Source: Schaalia vaccimaxillae DSM 15804
Lineage (GTDB): Bacteria > Actinomycetota > Actinomycetes > Actinomycetales > Actinomycetaceae
Assembly (NCBI RefSeq): GCF_000420425.1
Contig: NZ_ATUX01000008.1
Span: forward strand, 124,001-188,000
Length of the DNA stretch: 64,000 nucleotides
Reading direction: 5' to 3'
Part shown: one piece after another, positions 57,201-64,000 of the stretch
How positions within the stretch are numbered: the first letter of the stretch is position 1
Layout: the number at the start of each line of letters is the position of its first letter
Program-made: the position numbers and the translations under genes
Notes under the pieces: generated by a model
The model's input: only the letters and a program-made list of their open reading frames with translations
Told to the model about the DNA's origin: nothing
The model's database searches: none

Positions 57201-58247
57201 GCCCCAGCTATCAGTGGGGGTGACAACGGTGACGCCAATGGTTCCCTCGATGGAACCCAATCGGCTATTAGCAGGGGGAACTCGGCCGTCACAGATCAAC
57301 AGCAGATGGGGCCACGGCGAAGCTTCGTCACGAACACGGAAGGCCGGACGAGTTGAGATCTCCTCGCCCAATAGGTCTGTGAGTTCCACCGGATCGGTTG
57401 TCACCATTCGCGCCGGACCAAGAGCGTCCGAAATCTCCGGTGAGCGGGCATGAGGCAACCACTTGACCCACTCCCATTGATCGAGGCGATCGGGAGTCGT
57501 CAGTACCGCGATCTTCAAGGCAGTGGGAGCAACGAAGGTGGCCAGGTGCGACATCATCGCCCGGGTTTGGGCGCGAGCCTGCTCAAGATCGCCACACACC
57601 TCGATATGGCTAAATTCCCCCGCCATGACACCAAAAGGCATGTCATCAACCGTTGAATGAGCGGCCAAGAACCGCGACATCGCTGAATGGCAGACAACAT
57701 CGGGGTTAGCTAGGGGCGGCAACTCCGGTTCAACCAACTCCATCGCTAAGTCTTGAGTGGATGAGCCCAGACGCACATTGAGTAGATCTCCAGAACCAAC
57801 TTCGCGTTCCCACAGGCGCGTGGCTTCGGCAGTGACGAGGACGAGGGCGTTGGGGTCGGGGAGATGCCAGTTAATGTAGGTGCGTTGGCGTGAGGCGACG
57901 GCGCGGACAGTTTGGCGCATCTCCGACAGGTAAGCCAGGTATTCACGGCGCAGGCTATTGACCTTGGAACGGTGTCCCGAAACTTGGCGGTAAATATTGA
58001 AGGCAACCATGGATAGCATGGCGATAACCATGGCTCCTGCCATGAGCAGCATGCGAGTGTTTTGTCCCTGGGACATCGCCATAAACACCATGACACCCAT
58101 CGAACCCATCATGGGGATCACGGTGGCCAGAATCGACCCCATTCCCGCGGGTTCTGCCTGGTCAGGGGGAGCTTGCAGCGGGATCTGCCCAGAGGGCAGT
58201 TCCGGCGCACTGGTCCGATCGACCTCGTTCGCACCGATTCGTGCCAT
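54213..58247 (-). CDS. eccC: T7SS FtsK/SpoIIIE ATPase EccC
   Basis: 1344 residues from the ATG at 58247 (AGGGGAGG upstream). Two N-terminal TM helices (about 37-56 and 63-83) are followed by a DUF/stalk region and three FtsK-like ATPase domains. Walker A motifs are GATGSGKSEV (near 490), GGPLTGKSTAL (near 855) and GDSKSGKTTFL (near 1145). Walker B of domain 1 is LFIILDEFSEL; domains 2 and 3 have LIVDGW and VLIDDYD, as usual for degenerate sites. It is a single-chain EccC, not split Ca/Cb. It powers substrate export and recognises EsxB-type C-termini. Divergent from the EccD-like gene across 142 bp. Confidence 0.96.
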   Translation of the reverse strand: MARIGANEVDRTSAPELPSGQIPLQAPPDQAEPAGMGSILATVIPMMGSMGVMVFMAMSQGQNTRMLLMAGAMVIAMLSMVAFNIYRQVSGHRSKVNSLRREYLAYLSEMRQTVRAVASRQRTYINWHLPDPNALVLVTAEATRLWEREVGSGDLLNVRLGSSTQDLAMELVEPELPPLANPDVVCHSAMSRFLAAHSTVDDMPFGVMAGEFSHIEVCGDLEQARAQTRAMMSHLATFVAPTALKIAVLTTPDRLDQWEWVKWLPHARSPEISDALGPARMVTTDPVELTDLLGEEISTRPAFRVRDEASPWPHLLLICDGRVPPANSRLGSIEGTIGVTVVTPTDSWGPMTSRSTLRLIIHPAASAQETGVMEVILMDRNPIVSVADVMGIAQAEAVARRMTRYSEEERPEAESPVGRSDPKRQQDLMELLGTGDIRDFNPDQQWVRREGRERLRVPFGVTPEGIPVLIDIKESAQQGMGPHGLLIGATGSGKSEVLRTIVLAMALTHSPEQLNFVLVDFKGGATFAGMSELPHVSAMISNLESELSLVDRMQDALRGEMVRRQELLREAGNYANVSDYEADRIAGKHQGQPLPALFIILDEFSELLTAKPEFIDLFVAVGRLGRSMSIHLLLASQRLEAGRLKGLDSHLSYRIGLRTFSASESREVLGVTDAYELPSFPGVGYLKPGTDQMIRFRASYVAAPPAPRKSNPNRVANAGSNTQAIKVLPFTAAPVLQRDEAPVEDVQVGSVVLPGDAQWADMTQMDIAVAQMAGKGTPAHQVWLPPLDVPDTLDSLMPDLAVDPRLGYVSPTWRARGRLRIPLGIVDLPLEQRRDVLEFDFSGANGHMAVVGGPLTGKSTALRSIVMALSLTHTAQEVQFYVMDFGGGTFTPFEGAAHVAGVATRDDRERIDRMLAELEGIIADREKYFRQNRIDSIDTYRQGRAQGRFDDGYGDVFLIVDGWGTLKSDFDGLDLRLQQMLGRALTFGVHLITSATRWMDFRQQVRDIIGSKLELRLGDSADSQIDRKVQASIPEERPGRGIDADSHHVLVALPRADADRDPLTLSEGVQTTLDKIRSALPAGPGPKLRLLPSKVTIDELVSLPIENLGPSTAQPLILGVEETRLGPLVFNPRGESHLYLFGDSKSGKTTFLRSVAKEIMRTQSAKEAQLFVVDLRRSLLGEIPEEYLAGYMTTKGEAEQQLRDLAGYLQTRMPGDQVTTDQLRNRSWWTGAEAWVLIDDYDLVATNSGNPVAALQPLMAQAQDIGLHIIIARRMGGASRAAYEPVLQSMNELGVTGILLSGSPDEGTVIGRIKPVKSIPGRAQVVSRDAGQLRAHLLWTEPSS

Positions 58248-58389
58248 TCGTCCTCCCCTACTGGTGGATGCAAACGCCCCGCGAGGGCACTTCATACTAT
58301 CGTCGTATAGCGGATACGCTCAGAAACATCCGCACGATAATTGGACACTGTTTCAAGTCATCTTCAGTATTGACAGGAGGGCACACACC

Positions 58390-59730
58390 GTGACACAGCT
58401 GCTCGCCTGCACGACCATCATCGATGGCTCCGGTCCACACGACTACACCGTTCCAGAAGGAACAACAGTTGCCGGCCTCATGGCCATGATCGAAGTCGAC
58501 CTCAGTCAAGGGGCAATCAATCTAACGACACCCAACGGACGCGCAGTAGCCGCCGGAGCTGTCATCGGGCGAGACCTACCCTCGGGAAGCATCATCGCCT
58601 TGTCAGGACGCAAGGAATCGCGTCGAATTGCTTCTCAAGCTGCACACCGTAACGCTTTCCCATGGATGCGACGGGTTCTGTCTGGAATCGTCCTTCTGAC
58701 AGCTTTAATCATTGCCGAGGGCGCCGTACTTGTCGCCCCTTTCTTCACTTCGTGGGCTCCTCCAGGACCGCTGCGATGGGCCACTGGTTTAGTCTGTGCG
58801 CTCGTATGCGTCTGGGCTATCACCATTAAGAGAGTGCGCCAAATGCCGTGGCTGGTGATCTCCTTATCACTGCTTTTTGGCCTAACCGCTCTGGCCATTA
58901 TCCCTCCAACTTCCGAATTCGCCACTGTTGCGGCGCCCCTAGCCACTTTCTGGTGGGCACTCATCGGCTCCATTGTTGCGTGGAACATCTACGGCTTTGT
59001 GGTGGCCTCAACGCTCTCTTGGATCTGGGCGGTCATTGTTGCCGTATCAACGATCCGCGCTCTCCTGGAAATTGAATTCGCAGACCTATCACCTATATTC
59101 CTAGCAGTGTGCGTCCTGAGCATCTCTCTTGCTCCAACGCTGGCCCTTCGTATTCCCGAAACGCAGTTGCTCGATATGCCTCTGGTGGCGACAACCGCTG
59201 GATCATTGCGAGGTCCGACTCCGCATCCGCCCTCGAAAATTACGATGCCACGAGTCTTAAGGACAATGGACGAAGCCACCAGCCGCACCCAGACGATTTT
59301 GATCGCATTGACAGTAGTCATCCTGACCTGCATACCATCGGTCTGCCAGATGATGGATTCGCAGACGTGGAAAGGTCGGGCTGCTTTGGCGGTGCTTGTC
59401 CTGTCCTGCGTGGCACTCTTGATCTGCGGGAGAGGCCAACGTGACGTGAGTTCACGTATTCTTCCTCGTATCGCAGCGGTGGCCATAGGAATTGGCGCAC
59501 TGACTTCCCCGCCTGTGATCACAACAATCGGCGTGCCACTGACAGTTGCCATTCTCTTAAGCACAGGCTTGATCAGCCTGTCAGCCGTCGTCATCACCAG
59601 CCGGAAAGGGCCCGCCGCTTTAACAGGACGCATCCTCGATATTCTTGAGGCTTTCAGCCTCATATTCATCCTCCCCATCGCCGTATACGCAACGGGGGCC
59701 TTTGATTTCATTCGACAGGTGGCATCATGA
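58390..59730 (+). CDS. EccD-like T7SS membrane protein (first of two)
   Basis: 446 residues from the GTG at 58390 (AGGAGG 9 nt upstream; the long upstream extension of the frame runs antisense to eccC). Residues 1-80 form a ubiquitin-like domain (TTIIDGSGPHDYTVPEGTTV, GRDLPSGSIIALSG). Eleven TM helices then span ~95-445, the EccD topology. It is clearly diverged from the canonical EccD at 61861. EccD forms dimers that line the ESX membrane complex, so this copy may pair with the other as a heterodimer (inference). It is coupled with the RDD-FHA gene by a 4-nt overlap. Confidence 0.78.
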   Translation: MTQLLACTTIIDGSGPHDYTVPEGTTVAGLMAMIEVDLSQGAINLTTPNGRAVAAGAVIGRDLPSGSIIALSGRKESRRIASQAAHRNAFPWMRRVLSGIVLLTALIIAEGAVLVAPFFTSWAPPGPLRWATGLVCALVCVWAITIKRVRQMPWLVISLSLLFGLTALAIIPPTSEFATVAAPLATFWWALIGSIVAWNIYGFVVASTLSWIWAVIVAVSTIRALLEIEFADLSPIFLAVCVLSISLAPTLALRIPETQLLDMPLVATTAGSLRGPTPHPPSKITMPRVLRTMDEATSRTQTILIALTVVILTCIPSVCQMMDSQTWKGRAALAVLVLSCVALLICGRGQRDVSSRILPRIAAVAIGIGALTSPPVITTIGVPLTVAILLSTGLISLSAVVITSRKGPAALTGRILDILEAFSLIFILPIAVYATGAFDFIRQVAS

Positions 59731-60959
59731 CCGGACCCCTCGCACAGCCAACCCTGGCAGACCAATCCGCACCGCAATCCTCAGACCCTCAGGCTTTTGG
59801 TCCGGCAAGCCCAAGTAAACGTTTGGGTGCTCCTGCAATCGACTTGGTGATAGTAGCTGCGGCCTGCGGCCTCATATGGATACTGCGTCCCTCTGTTGTC
59901 CTCGTGGCGCTAACAGCGTTGCAGCTGCTCATCGTTGCCGCGGTAGCAATTTCGATCACTGGGCGCAGCTTGGGAGCAGCCGCCCTCAAGACAGCCATCT
60001 TGCTTGACAATTCGACTCAGACTCCAGGACTAGCAAAAGCTTCGATCCACACCATCCTCAGCGGCATCATGGCAGTCACACTTATCGGTCTAGTTGCCTC
60101 AACATTGACGGGTAAAAACGGGCGCGGGTGGATTGAACGTGCCACTGGCACCCAGATTGTGGATCTGACTCAACCGGTCTATCACTCCGGTTCTGGATAT
60201 GAACGCGCAGGAACCGGATACGCCAGTATTTCGACACCAAATAGTAATGCGACCCCTCTGGCTCCTAGCGGTTTCGCCGCGGTTGACTCAGCCAAGATTG
60301 GCTCACCACTTAGTACACCTAGCTCAACGACTCCGCCAGCTATTCACGGATCCCCAACTCAACCTCTGACTACTGGAGCTACCTACCAGCCGGTAGCACC
60401 GCAGTACGCCGCGCAAAAACGTCAGCCTCCAGCCACGCCCACTCTTCCTGAACCGGCTCCAGCGCCGCAGGCCCACCCCGCTGTCGCCACAGTAACTCCG
60501 CCTACCCCGGCTGCTCCGGCTCAAGCTCATCCAGCCCCGTCTCCACCTACCGCAGCTGCTCCGACTCTTCCAGAACCTGCTCCACCCACACCAGCTCACA
60601 CCTCTGCTCCCAAAGCAGCATCTCGCAACGTATGGGCGGTCATGGACTCAGGGGAGCAAGAACGTGTCGACTCATTGCTCGTTCTCGGCAGAGCCCCTAA
60701 ATCCAATGATCCCAACTCCCGGCTAGTTACCATCGCAGACTCCACTCGCTCACTGTCGCGCACCCACTTGCGACTGGGCCCCACCCGTTCAGGTGTTTGG
60801 GTCGAGGATGCTTTTTCTGCGAACGGCACCAGCGCGCGCACCCCGGATGGGACGGTTGTTGAACTCCCCCGAGGCCAGAGACGCTCCATCCCCATTGGAA
60901 CCGTTCTAATAATGGGAGAACGAACTTTGACAATTACCGCGAACACCGATCAACACTGA
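59727..60959 (+). CDS. RDD-FHA fusion membrane protein
   Basis: 410 residues. Residues ~30-135 form an RDD-type membrane domain with three to four helices (APAIDLVIVAAACGLIWIL, VLVALTALQLLIVAAVAISI, ILSGIMAVTLIGLVAS). Residues ~150-305 are a Pro/Ala/Thr-rich linker with repeats of TLPEPAP. Residues ~310-405 are an FHA domain (LLVLGRAPKSND, SLSRTHLRLGP, DAFSANGTS). It would hold a phosphothreonine reader at the membrane beside the secretion machine. ATGA overlap with the EccD-like gene. A second FHA protein is encoded at 51313. Confidence 0.85.
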   Translation: MTGPLAQPTLADQSAPQSSDPQAFGPASPSKRLGAPAIDLVIVAAACGLIWILRPSVVLVALTALQLLIVAAVAISITGRSLGAAALKTAILLDNSTQTPGLAKASIHTILSGIMAVTLIGLVASTLTGKNGRGWIERATGTQIVDLTQPVYHSGSGYERAGTGYASISTPNSNATPLAPSGFAAVDSAKIGSPLSTPSSTTPPAIHGSPTQPLTTGATYQPVAPQYAAQKRQPPATPTLPEPAPAPQAHPAVATVTPPTPAAPAQAHPAPSPPTAAAPTLPEPAPPTPAHTSAPKAASRNVWAVMDSGEQERVDSLLVLGRAPKSNDPNSRLVTIADSTRSLSRTHLRLGPTRSGVWVEDAFSANGTSARTPDGTVVELPRGQRRSIPIGTVLIMGERTLTITANTDQH

Positions 60960-60985
60960 AAGAGATCACCAGCACTAACACAAGC

Positions 60986-61020
60986 GCGGGCCCCTCATCC
61001 TTTACGAATGAGGGGCCCGC
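60986..61020. terminator. Bidirectional terminator hairpin
   Basis: Perfect 13-bp stem (GCGGGCCCCTCAT at 60986-60998 with its complement at 61008-61020) and a 9-nt loop. It lies between the convergent RDD-FHA and EsxA-like genes, so it can end transcripts from both sides. Confidence 0.8.
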
Positions 61021-61053
61021 CTGCAAATATTTCAGAGCCTGGGCTCTACCAGA

Positions 61054-61338
61054 TCACTGGAAGCGAGCTGCGTTAGAGGTGTCAGTCGAGTTGTAGGACT
61101 GGTTAGCCGACTCAACCAGGGTCGAAATCTGAGCGAGCACATTACGCATGCCGGTCATGCCCTCGGTCCACTGCTGCTTCGCAACGAGGTATGCCTGCTG
61201 GGCGTCGCCTTCCCAGTTGGAACGCAGCTGCTGGAGTTCAGCATCCATGTTGTCCAGAGCAGACTGGATGGCGGTGGCGCCGGCGTTGAGATCGGAGGAG
61301 GCTGTGCTGAGCGCTCCGTAGTTCACCTTGAGATCCAT
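61054..61338 (-). CDS. esxA: WXG100 protein, EsxA-like
   Basis: 94 residues, the classic WXG100 size. Two helices are joined by the turn SNWEGDAQQAY, a W-x-G at about residue 42. A C-terminal Y-x-x-x-D (YNSTD) matches the general T7SS secretion signal. Exported as a heterodimer with the neighbouring EsxB-like protein. The esx pair runs against the flanking genes, with a hairpin terminator just beyond its stop. The A/B labels are by position and may be swapped. Confidence 0.92.
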   Translation of the reverse strand: MDLKVNYGALSTASSDLNAGATAIQSALDNMDAELQQLRSNWEGDAQQAYLVAKQQWTEGMTGMRNVLAQISTLVESANQSYNSTDTSNAARFQ

Positions 61339-61362
61339 GGTTCTTCCTATTCTGCTGCGCGT

Positions 61363-61674
61363 TCAGCCCAGACGGCTGGCGAGGTTGGCGAAAGTGCTTT
61401 CCTGCTCTTGGTCAGCAACGTCGTAGTCGCGCTGCGCGGAGCGCAGGTTGTCTTCGAACTGAACAAGAGCATTGGTGACTTTGCTGGCTTCTTCGTTCCA
61501 CCGGAGCATCAGTGAGTGGAATGCGGTAGCTGCGGGGCCAGTCCAGTTGCCGCCGATTGCGGCCATCTGGCTCTCAACATTGCTAATACGCGCCTTGAGA
61601 TCGTCGCGGGTTGCTGAAACGGTATCAGCTCCCTTGAGGATTGCACCCTCGGCTGCAGAAATCTGACCTGCCAT
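61363..61674 (-). CDS. esxB: WXG100 protein, EsxB-like
   Basis: 103 residues from the ATG at 61674 (GGAGG 5-6 nt upstream; in-frame codons to 61734 are not used). It is a helical hairpin with the turn IGGNWTGPAATAFHSL (W-x-G) and a C-terminal extension with RDYDVADQE, a Y-x-x-x-D export signal, as in EsxB/CFP-10. The C-terminal tail is probably read by EccC. It lies 24 nt upstream of the esxA-like gene. Confidence 0.92.
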   Translation of the reverse strand: MAGQISAAEGAILKGADTVSATRDDLKARISNVESQMAAIGGNWTGPAATAFHSLMLRWNEEASKVTNALVQFEDNLRSAQRDYDVADQEQESTFANLASRLG

Positions 61675-61860
61675 TTTGTCCTCCATAATGGGGTTTGCCA
61701 CGAAGGCTCTTGACCTCCATTGCACTTGACACACCCCACTTTAAGCGAGGGAACCATCTACGTCTATGCCCGTCCATTAAACATGGTCAGATTTGATACA
61801 GGAGAACCACTAATCTAGGAGCAGTGCGGTCTGCACTGTGCACAGGATTCGGAGGACCTG

Positions 61861-63171
61861 ATGTCTACGACGACGAGGCCAAGCGCCGCTCTCATGCCGA
61901 TATCGGTAACGTACGGCGGCGAAACCGTTGACATGTCGCTGCCACAATCTGTTTCACTGGCCGAGGCTGTCCCCGGCATGGTCGATGCTCTTGGCCGCAT
62001 GGATCCGCGCACTGTATCCGCAGGCTTTGCGGTTGTTACCTCCGACGGCCGAAAGCTCGACCAGTCAAAAACCCTTCCCGACCAGAATGTCAAGGCCGGC
62101 GCAGTCCTCACTCTAGAACCAATCGGGCAGTCCGCGCGCGACCTGCGCTACGACGACCTCGTTGAAGCCGTCGGATCCAGCGTAGAGAAGACATCGGACG
62201 AGTGGACTCCCGCTCATTCGCTTCAGTTATCGTCACATGCAGCTGCCGCACTCGTTTTAGTTGCCGCAGTTCTGATGGGAATGGGACCTGAGCATGGTTA
62301 CATCACCGTGGCCATTGGAGTAGTCGGTGCCGCACTTGTCACGGCAGTATCAGCGGTGGTCGCCAAGATTCCTTCCTACGCGGGAGCCATTTCGCTACTG
62401 GCCACAGCCCCCGTATTGATGATGGCCGCAGGTTTTAGTCTCGTTGGAGGAGGGTGGAAACCTCTGACGTGGCTGGCGGGAGGAATCGGGGCCCTCATCG
62501 CCACCGCAGGATTCTTTGTCCTACCGGCCAGACTCAGAGCAACCATGGGAGCTCCCCTTGTCCTCGGACTCACAATGGTCATCATGGGAGTGATGGGTGC
62601 TTACACGGGCCTGCCCGTCGAAGGAGTCGCTGCTACGGCTTTGGCTCTACTACTCATTGTCTCGCTATCAGTACCCTGGTTTGCTTTAGCGCAGCTACCA
62701 GTTCACGTCACTGGCCCCTCGTCAATGTCTCCAGTAGATATTGAGCATGTCGAAGGCAAGATCTCAAACTCTCACATCTTCGTGATCTCACTAAAAACTG
62801 GCATATCTCTTGCCATGTGTTTCCTTGCTCCCATGCTCATCGGCTCCACTGAAGCAATCTGCCTCCTCGCGTGCGCGGGCGCTGCCCTCATGTTGACGAC
62901 GCGTTCTCTGAGGTCCCGGCTCGAAGTATTAGTTGGTGTCATCACCGGCATGCTCTTATTTATCTGGGCCACCAGCGGAGCTGCCCTGAGTCTGCCTCAC
63001 TTGGTTCCTGGCATTGTCGTTGCAGCACTGGCAGTGGCTGCGAGCCTGCTGGCAGTCAACGTAGTGAATTCGCGCATACGTCCCTGGCTCACGCGAGCCG
63101 CCAATGCCGCAAGCATCCTCGTTCTGCTCGCCATCTTGCCTCTGACAACTCTTGTGTGGGGGATCCTCTGA
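61861..63171 (+). CDS. eccD: T7SS membrane channel protein EccD
   Basis: 436 residues with GGAGG before the ATG. The N-terminal ubiquitin-like domain (MPISVTYGGETVDMSLPQSV, LDQSKTLPDQNVKAGAVLTL) is followed by a cytoplasmic linker and eleven TM helices between ~120 and 436. This is the canonical EccD architecture. It is the second EccD-type gene in the locus. Its TGA overlaps the eccB ATG (TGATG), so EccD and EccB are coupled. Confidence 0.93.
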   Translation: MSTTTRPSAALMPISVTYGGETVDMSLPQSVSLAEAVPGMVDALGRMDPRTVSAGFAVVTSDGRKLDQSKTLPDQNVKAGAVLTLEPIGQSARDLRYDDLVEAVGSSVEKTSDEWTPAHSLQLSSHAAAALVLVAAVLMGMGPEHGYITVAIGVVGAALVTAVSAVVAKIPSYAGAISLLATAPVLMMAAGFSLVGGGWKPLTWLAGGIGALIATAGFFVLPARLRATMGAPLVLGLTMVIMGVMGAYTGLPVEGVAATALALLLIVSLSVPWFALAQLPVHVTGPSSMSPVDIEHVEGKISNSHIFVISLKTGISLAMCFLAPMLIGSTEAICLLACAGAALMLTTRSLRSRLEVLVGVITGMLLFIWATSGAALSLPHLVPGIVVAALAVAASLLAVNVVNSRIRPWLTRAANAASILVLLAILPLTTLVWGIL

Positions 63172-64000
63172 TGGCATCGAATAAGGACATCCTCGAGGCT
63201 CAGCGATACAACAGACGCAGGCTGGTTACAGCCTTTTCGTCGGGCACTCCCGGGGGCAGGGAAATTGAGACGCCCAACAATTTGCGTCCCCTTCTCATCG
63301 GCGGCGTCATCGCAGCCGTCATTCTCATCGTCGCCGCAGTCATGGGTCGTTTCTCTCCCACTTTGCCCAAAGACTGGCAAAACTCCACAATGGTCGTCGT
63401 TAAGTCCACAGGAGCGCGCTACTACAGTATTGACGCGACGTTACGTCCAGTCACCAACATCACCTCCGCGAAGCTCCTGTCCGAACCAGGTTCGTATAAA
63501 ACCAGTTCCGTGGCCGTATCCACTATCGAAGGAATCCCCCGGGGATCTCAGGTGGGAATTACCGGCATCCCCGACGACGTCCCTGCGGCCGCGGATTTGG
63601 CCTCCGAGAAATGGTTATCATGCGCCCTGCCAACCGGCGTCCACACGTGGGTTGCTGGGATTCCCGAGGGCGCATCACCTGCGCAGGTCGCCCTCGTAAC
63701 AAATAACGAACGGCAATACCTCGTGACAGGAGGGACACGCTACCTGCTTGATACCACCGGCACACTGGGGCCTGCCCGAGCTTTAGGGCTTGACCAAGTA
63801 GCGCCAATCAACGTTGACGCGGCGTGGCTTGACCTTTTCTCAAAAGGGTCCGACCTTGCTGCACTCTCAATTGATGACGCGGGAATACCCGTGAAGAATA
63901 TGCCCGACGCCCTGGCGTCTTCACGTATCGGCACCATTATTGAAGTACGCGATGAATCTGACGCCCAGGCGCCAACTCGTGCGTACATTGTGACTGGCAA
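63171..64000 (+). CDS. eccB: T7SS component EccB, 3' end beyond window
   Basis: Open to the window edge, 276 codons visible. The cytoplasmic N-terminus SNKDILEAQRYNRRRLVTAF is a hallmark of EccB. One TM helix follows near 45-64 (LLIGGVIAAVILIVAAVMG). The extracytoplasmic repeat domain begins with STGARYYSIDATLRPVTNI and contains RQYLVTGGTRYLLD. EccB is the periplasm-facing subunit of the ESX core complex. Two Cys or the C-terminal repeats cannot be judged because the gene is cut. Confidence 0.93.
   Translation, partial: MASNKDILEAQRYNRRRLVTAFSSGTPGGREIETPNNLRPLLIGGVIAAVILIVAAVMGRFSPTLPKDWQNSTMVVVKSTGARYYSIDATLRPVTNITSAKLLSEPGSYKTSSVAVSTIEGIPRGSQVGITGIPDDVPAAADLASEKWLSCALPTGVHTWVAGIPEGASPAQVALVTNNERQYLVTGGTRYLLDTTGTLGPARALGLDQVAPINVDAAWLDLFSKGSDLAALSIDDAGIPVKNMPDALASSRIGTIIEVRDESDAQAPTRAYIVTG

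Overview
The window looks like chromosomal DNA of a high-GC Gram-positive bacterium, most likely order Actinomycetales and probably family Actinomycetaceae. The genus cannot be fixed from the sequence. The reasons are the gene order ppa / dacB / zincin-like protein / tilS / hpt / ftsH / folE / folP / folB-folK / DUF3180, which matches the conserved actinobacterial block (Rv3628 down to about Rv3605c in M. tuberculosis), the radA-disA pair, several apparently leaderless promoters, and a type VII secretion system (T7SS/ESX) of actinobacterial type.

Layout. 1-6231: a T7SS-associated accessory block. It holds a minus-strand cassette (YbaB-like protein, EspC-like protein, large WXG-type effector candidate) and a plus-strand cassette of two unrecognised paralogues flanking a small two-TM protein. 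6288-10110: radA, disA, an anchored extracytoplasmic protein and a DUF3180 protein. 10107-19850: minus-strand housekeeping block (folate genes, ftsH, hpt, tilS, a degenerate zincin, dacB). 19959-22043: ppa and a RipA-like NlpC/P60 hydrolase. 22632-25287: methionine genes metY and metX. 25459-28788: a GntR-YtrA-type ABC operon and an alpha/beta hydrolase. 28887-32920: an unknown acidic protein and a second T7SS cassette (small ESX-like protein, frameshifted DUF1023-type hydrolase, lipoprotein). 33037-41760: an FAD/Fe-S oxidoreductase, feoA-feoB-FeoC-like iron uptake genes and ppdK.

42042-64000: the main T7SS locus. It opens with a third cassette (small ESX-like protein, 918-aa WXG effector candidate, two tandem paralogous lipoproteins). 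A frameshifted mycosin, two unknown T7SS proteins and an intact mycosin follow. Next come FHA and PP2C regulators, a lipoprotein, EccC, an EccD-like protein, an RDD-FHA fusion, two WXG100 proteins, canonical EccD, and EccB cut by the window end. EccE is not seen and may lie beyond the edge.

Main points of interest: (i) three effector-like cassettes around one T7SS, two of which end in lipoproteins that could be immunity or envelope partners; (ii) two different EccD-type membrane proteins in one locus; (iii) two T7SS genes (mycosin, DUF1023 hydrolase) each broken by an apparent 1-nt loss in a G tract; (iv) a zincin-family protein whose HExxH is replaced; (v) a FolB-FolK fusion with a ~350-residue disordered tail; (vi) new intergenic repeat families and a TCACA array upstream of the NlpC/P60 gene.

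Limits: everything was read by eye. Family names rest on motifs and synteny, with no database search. Frameshifts could be sequencing errors.
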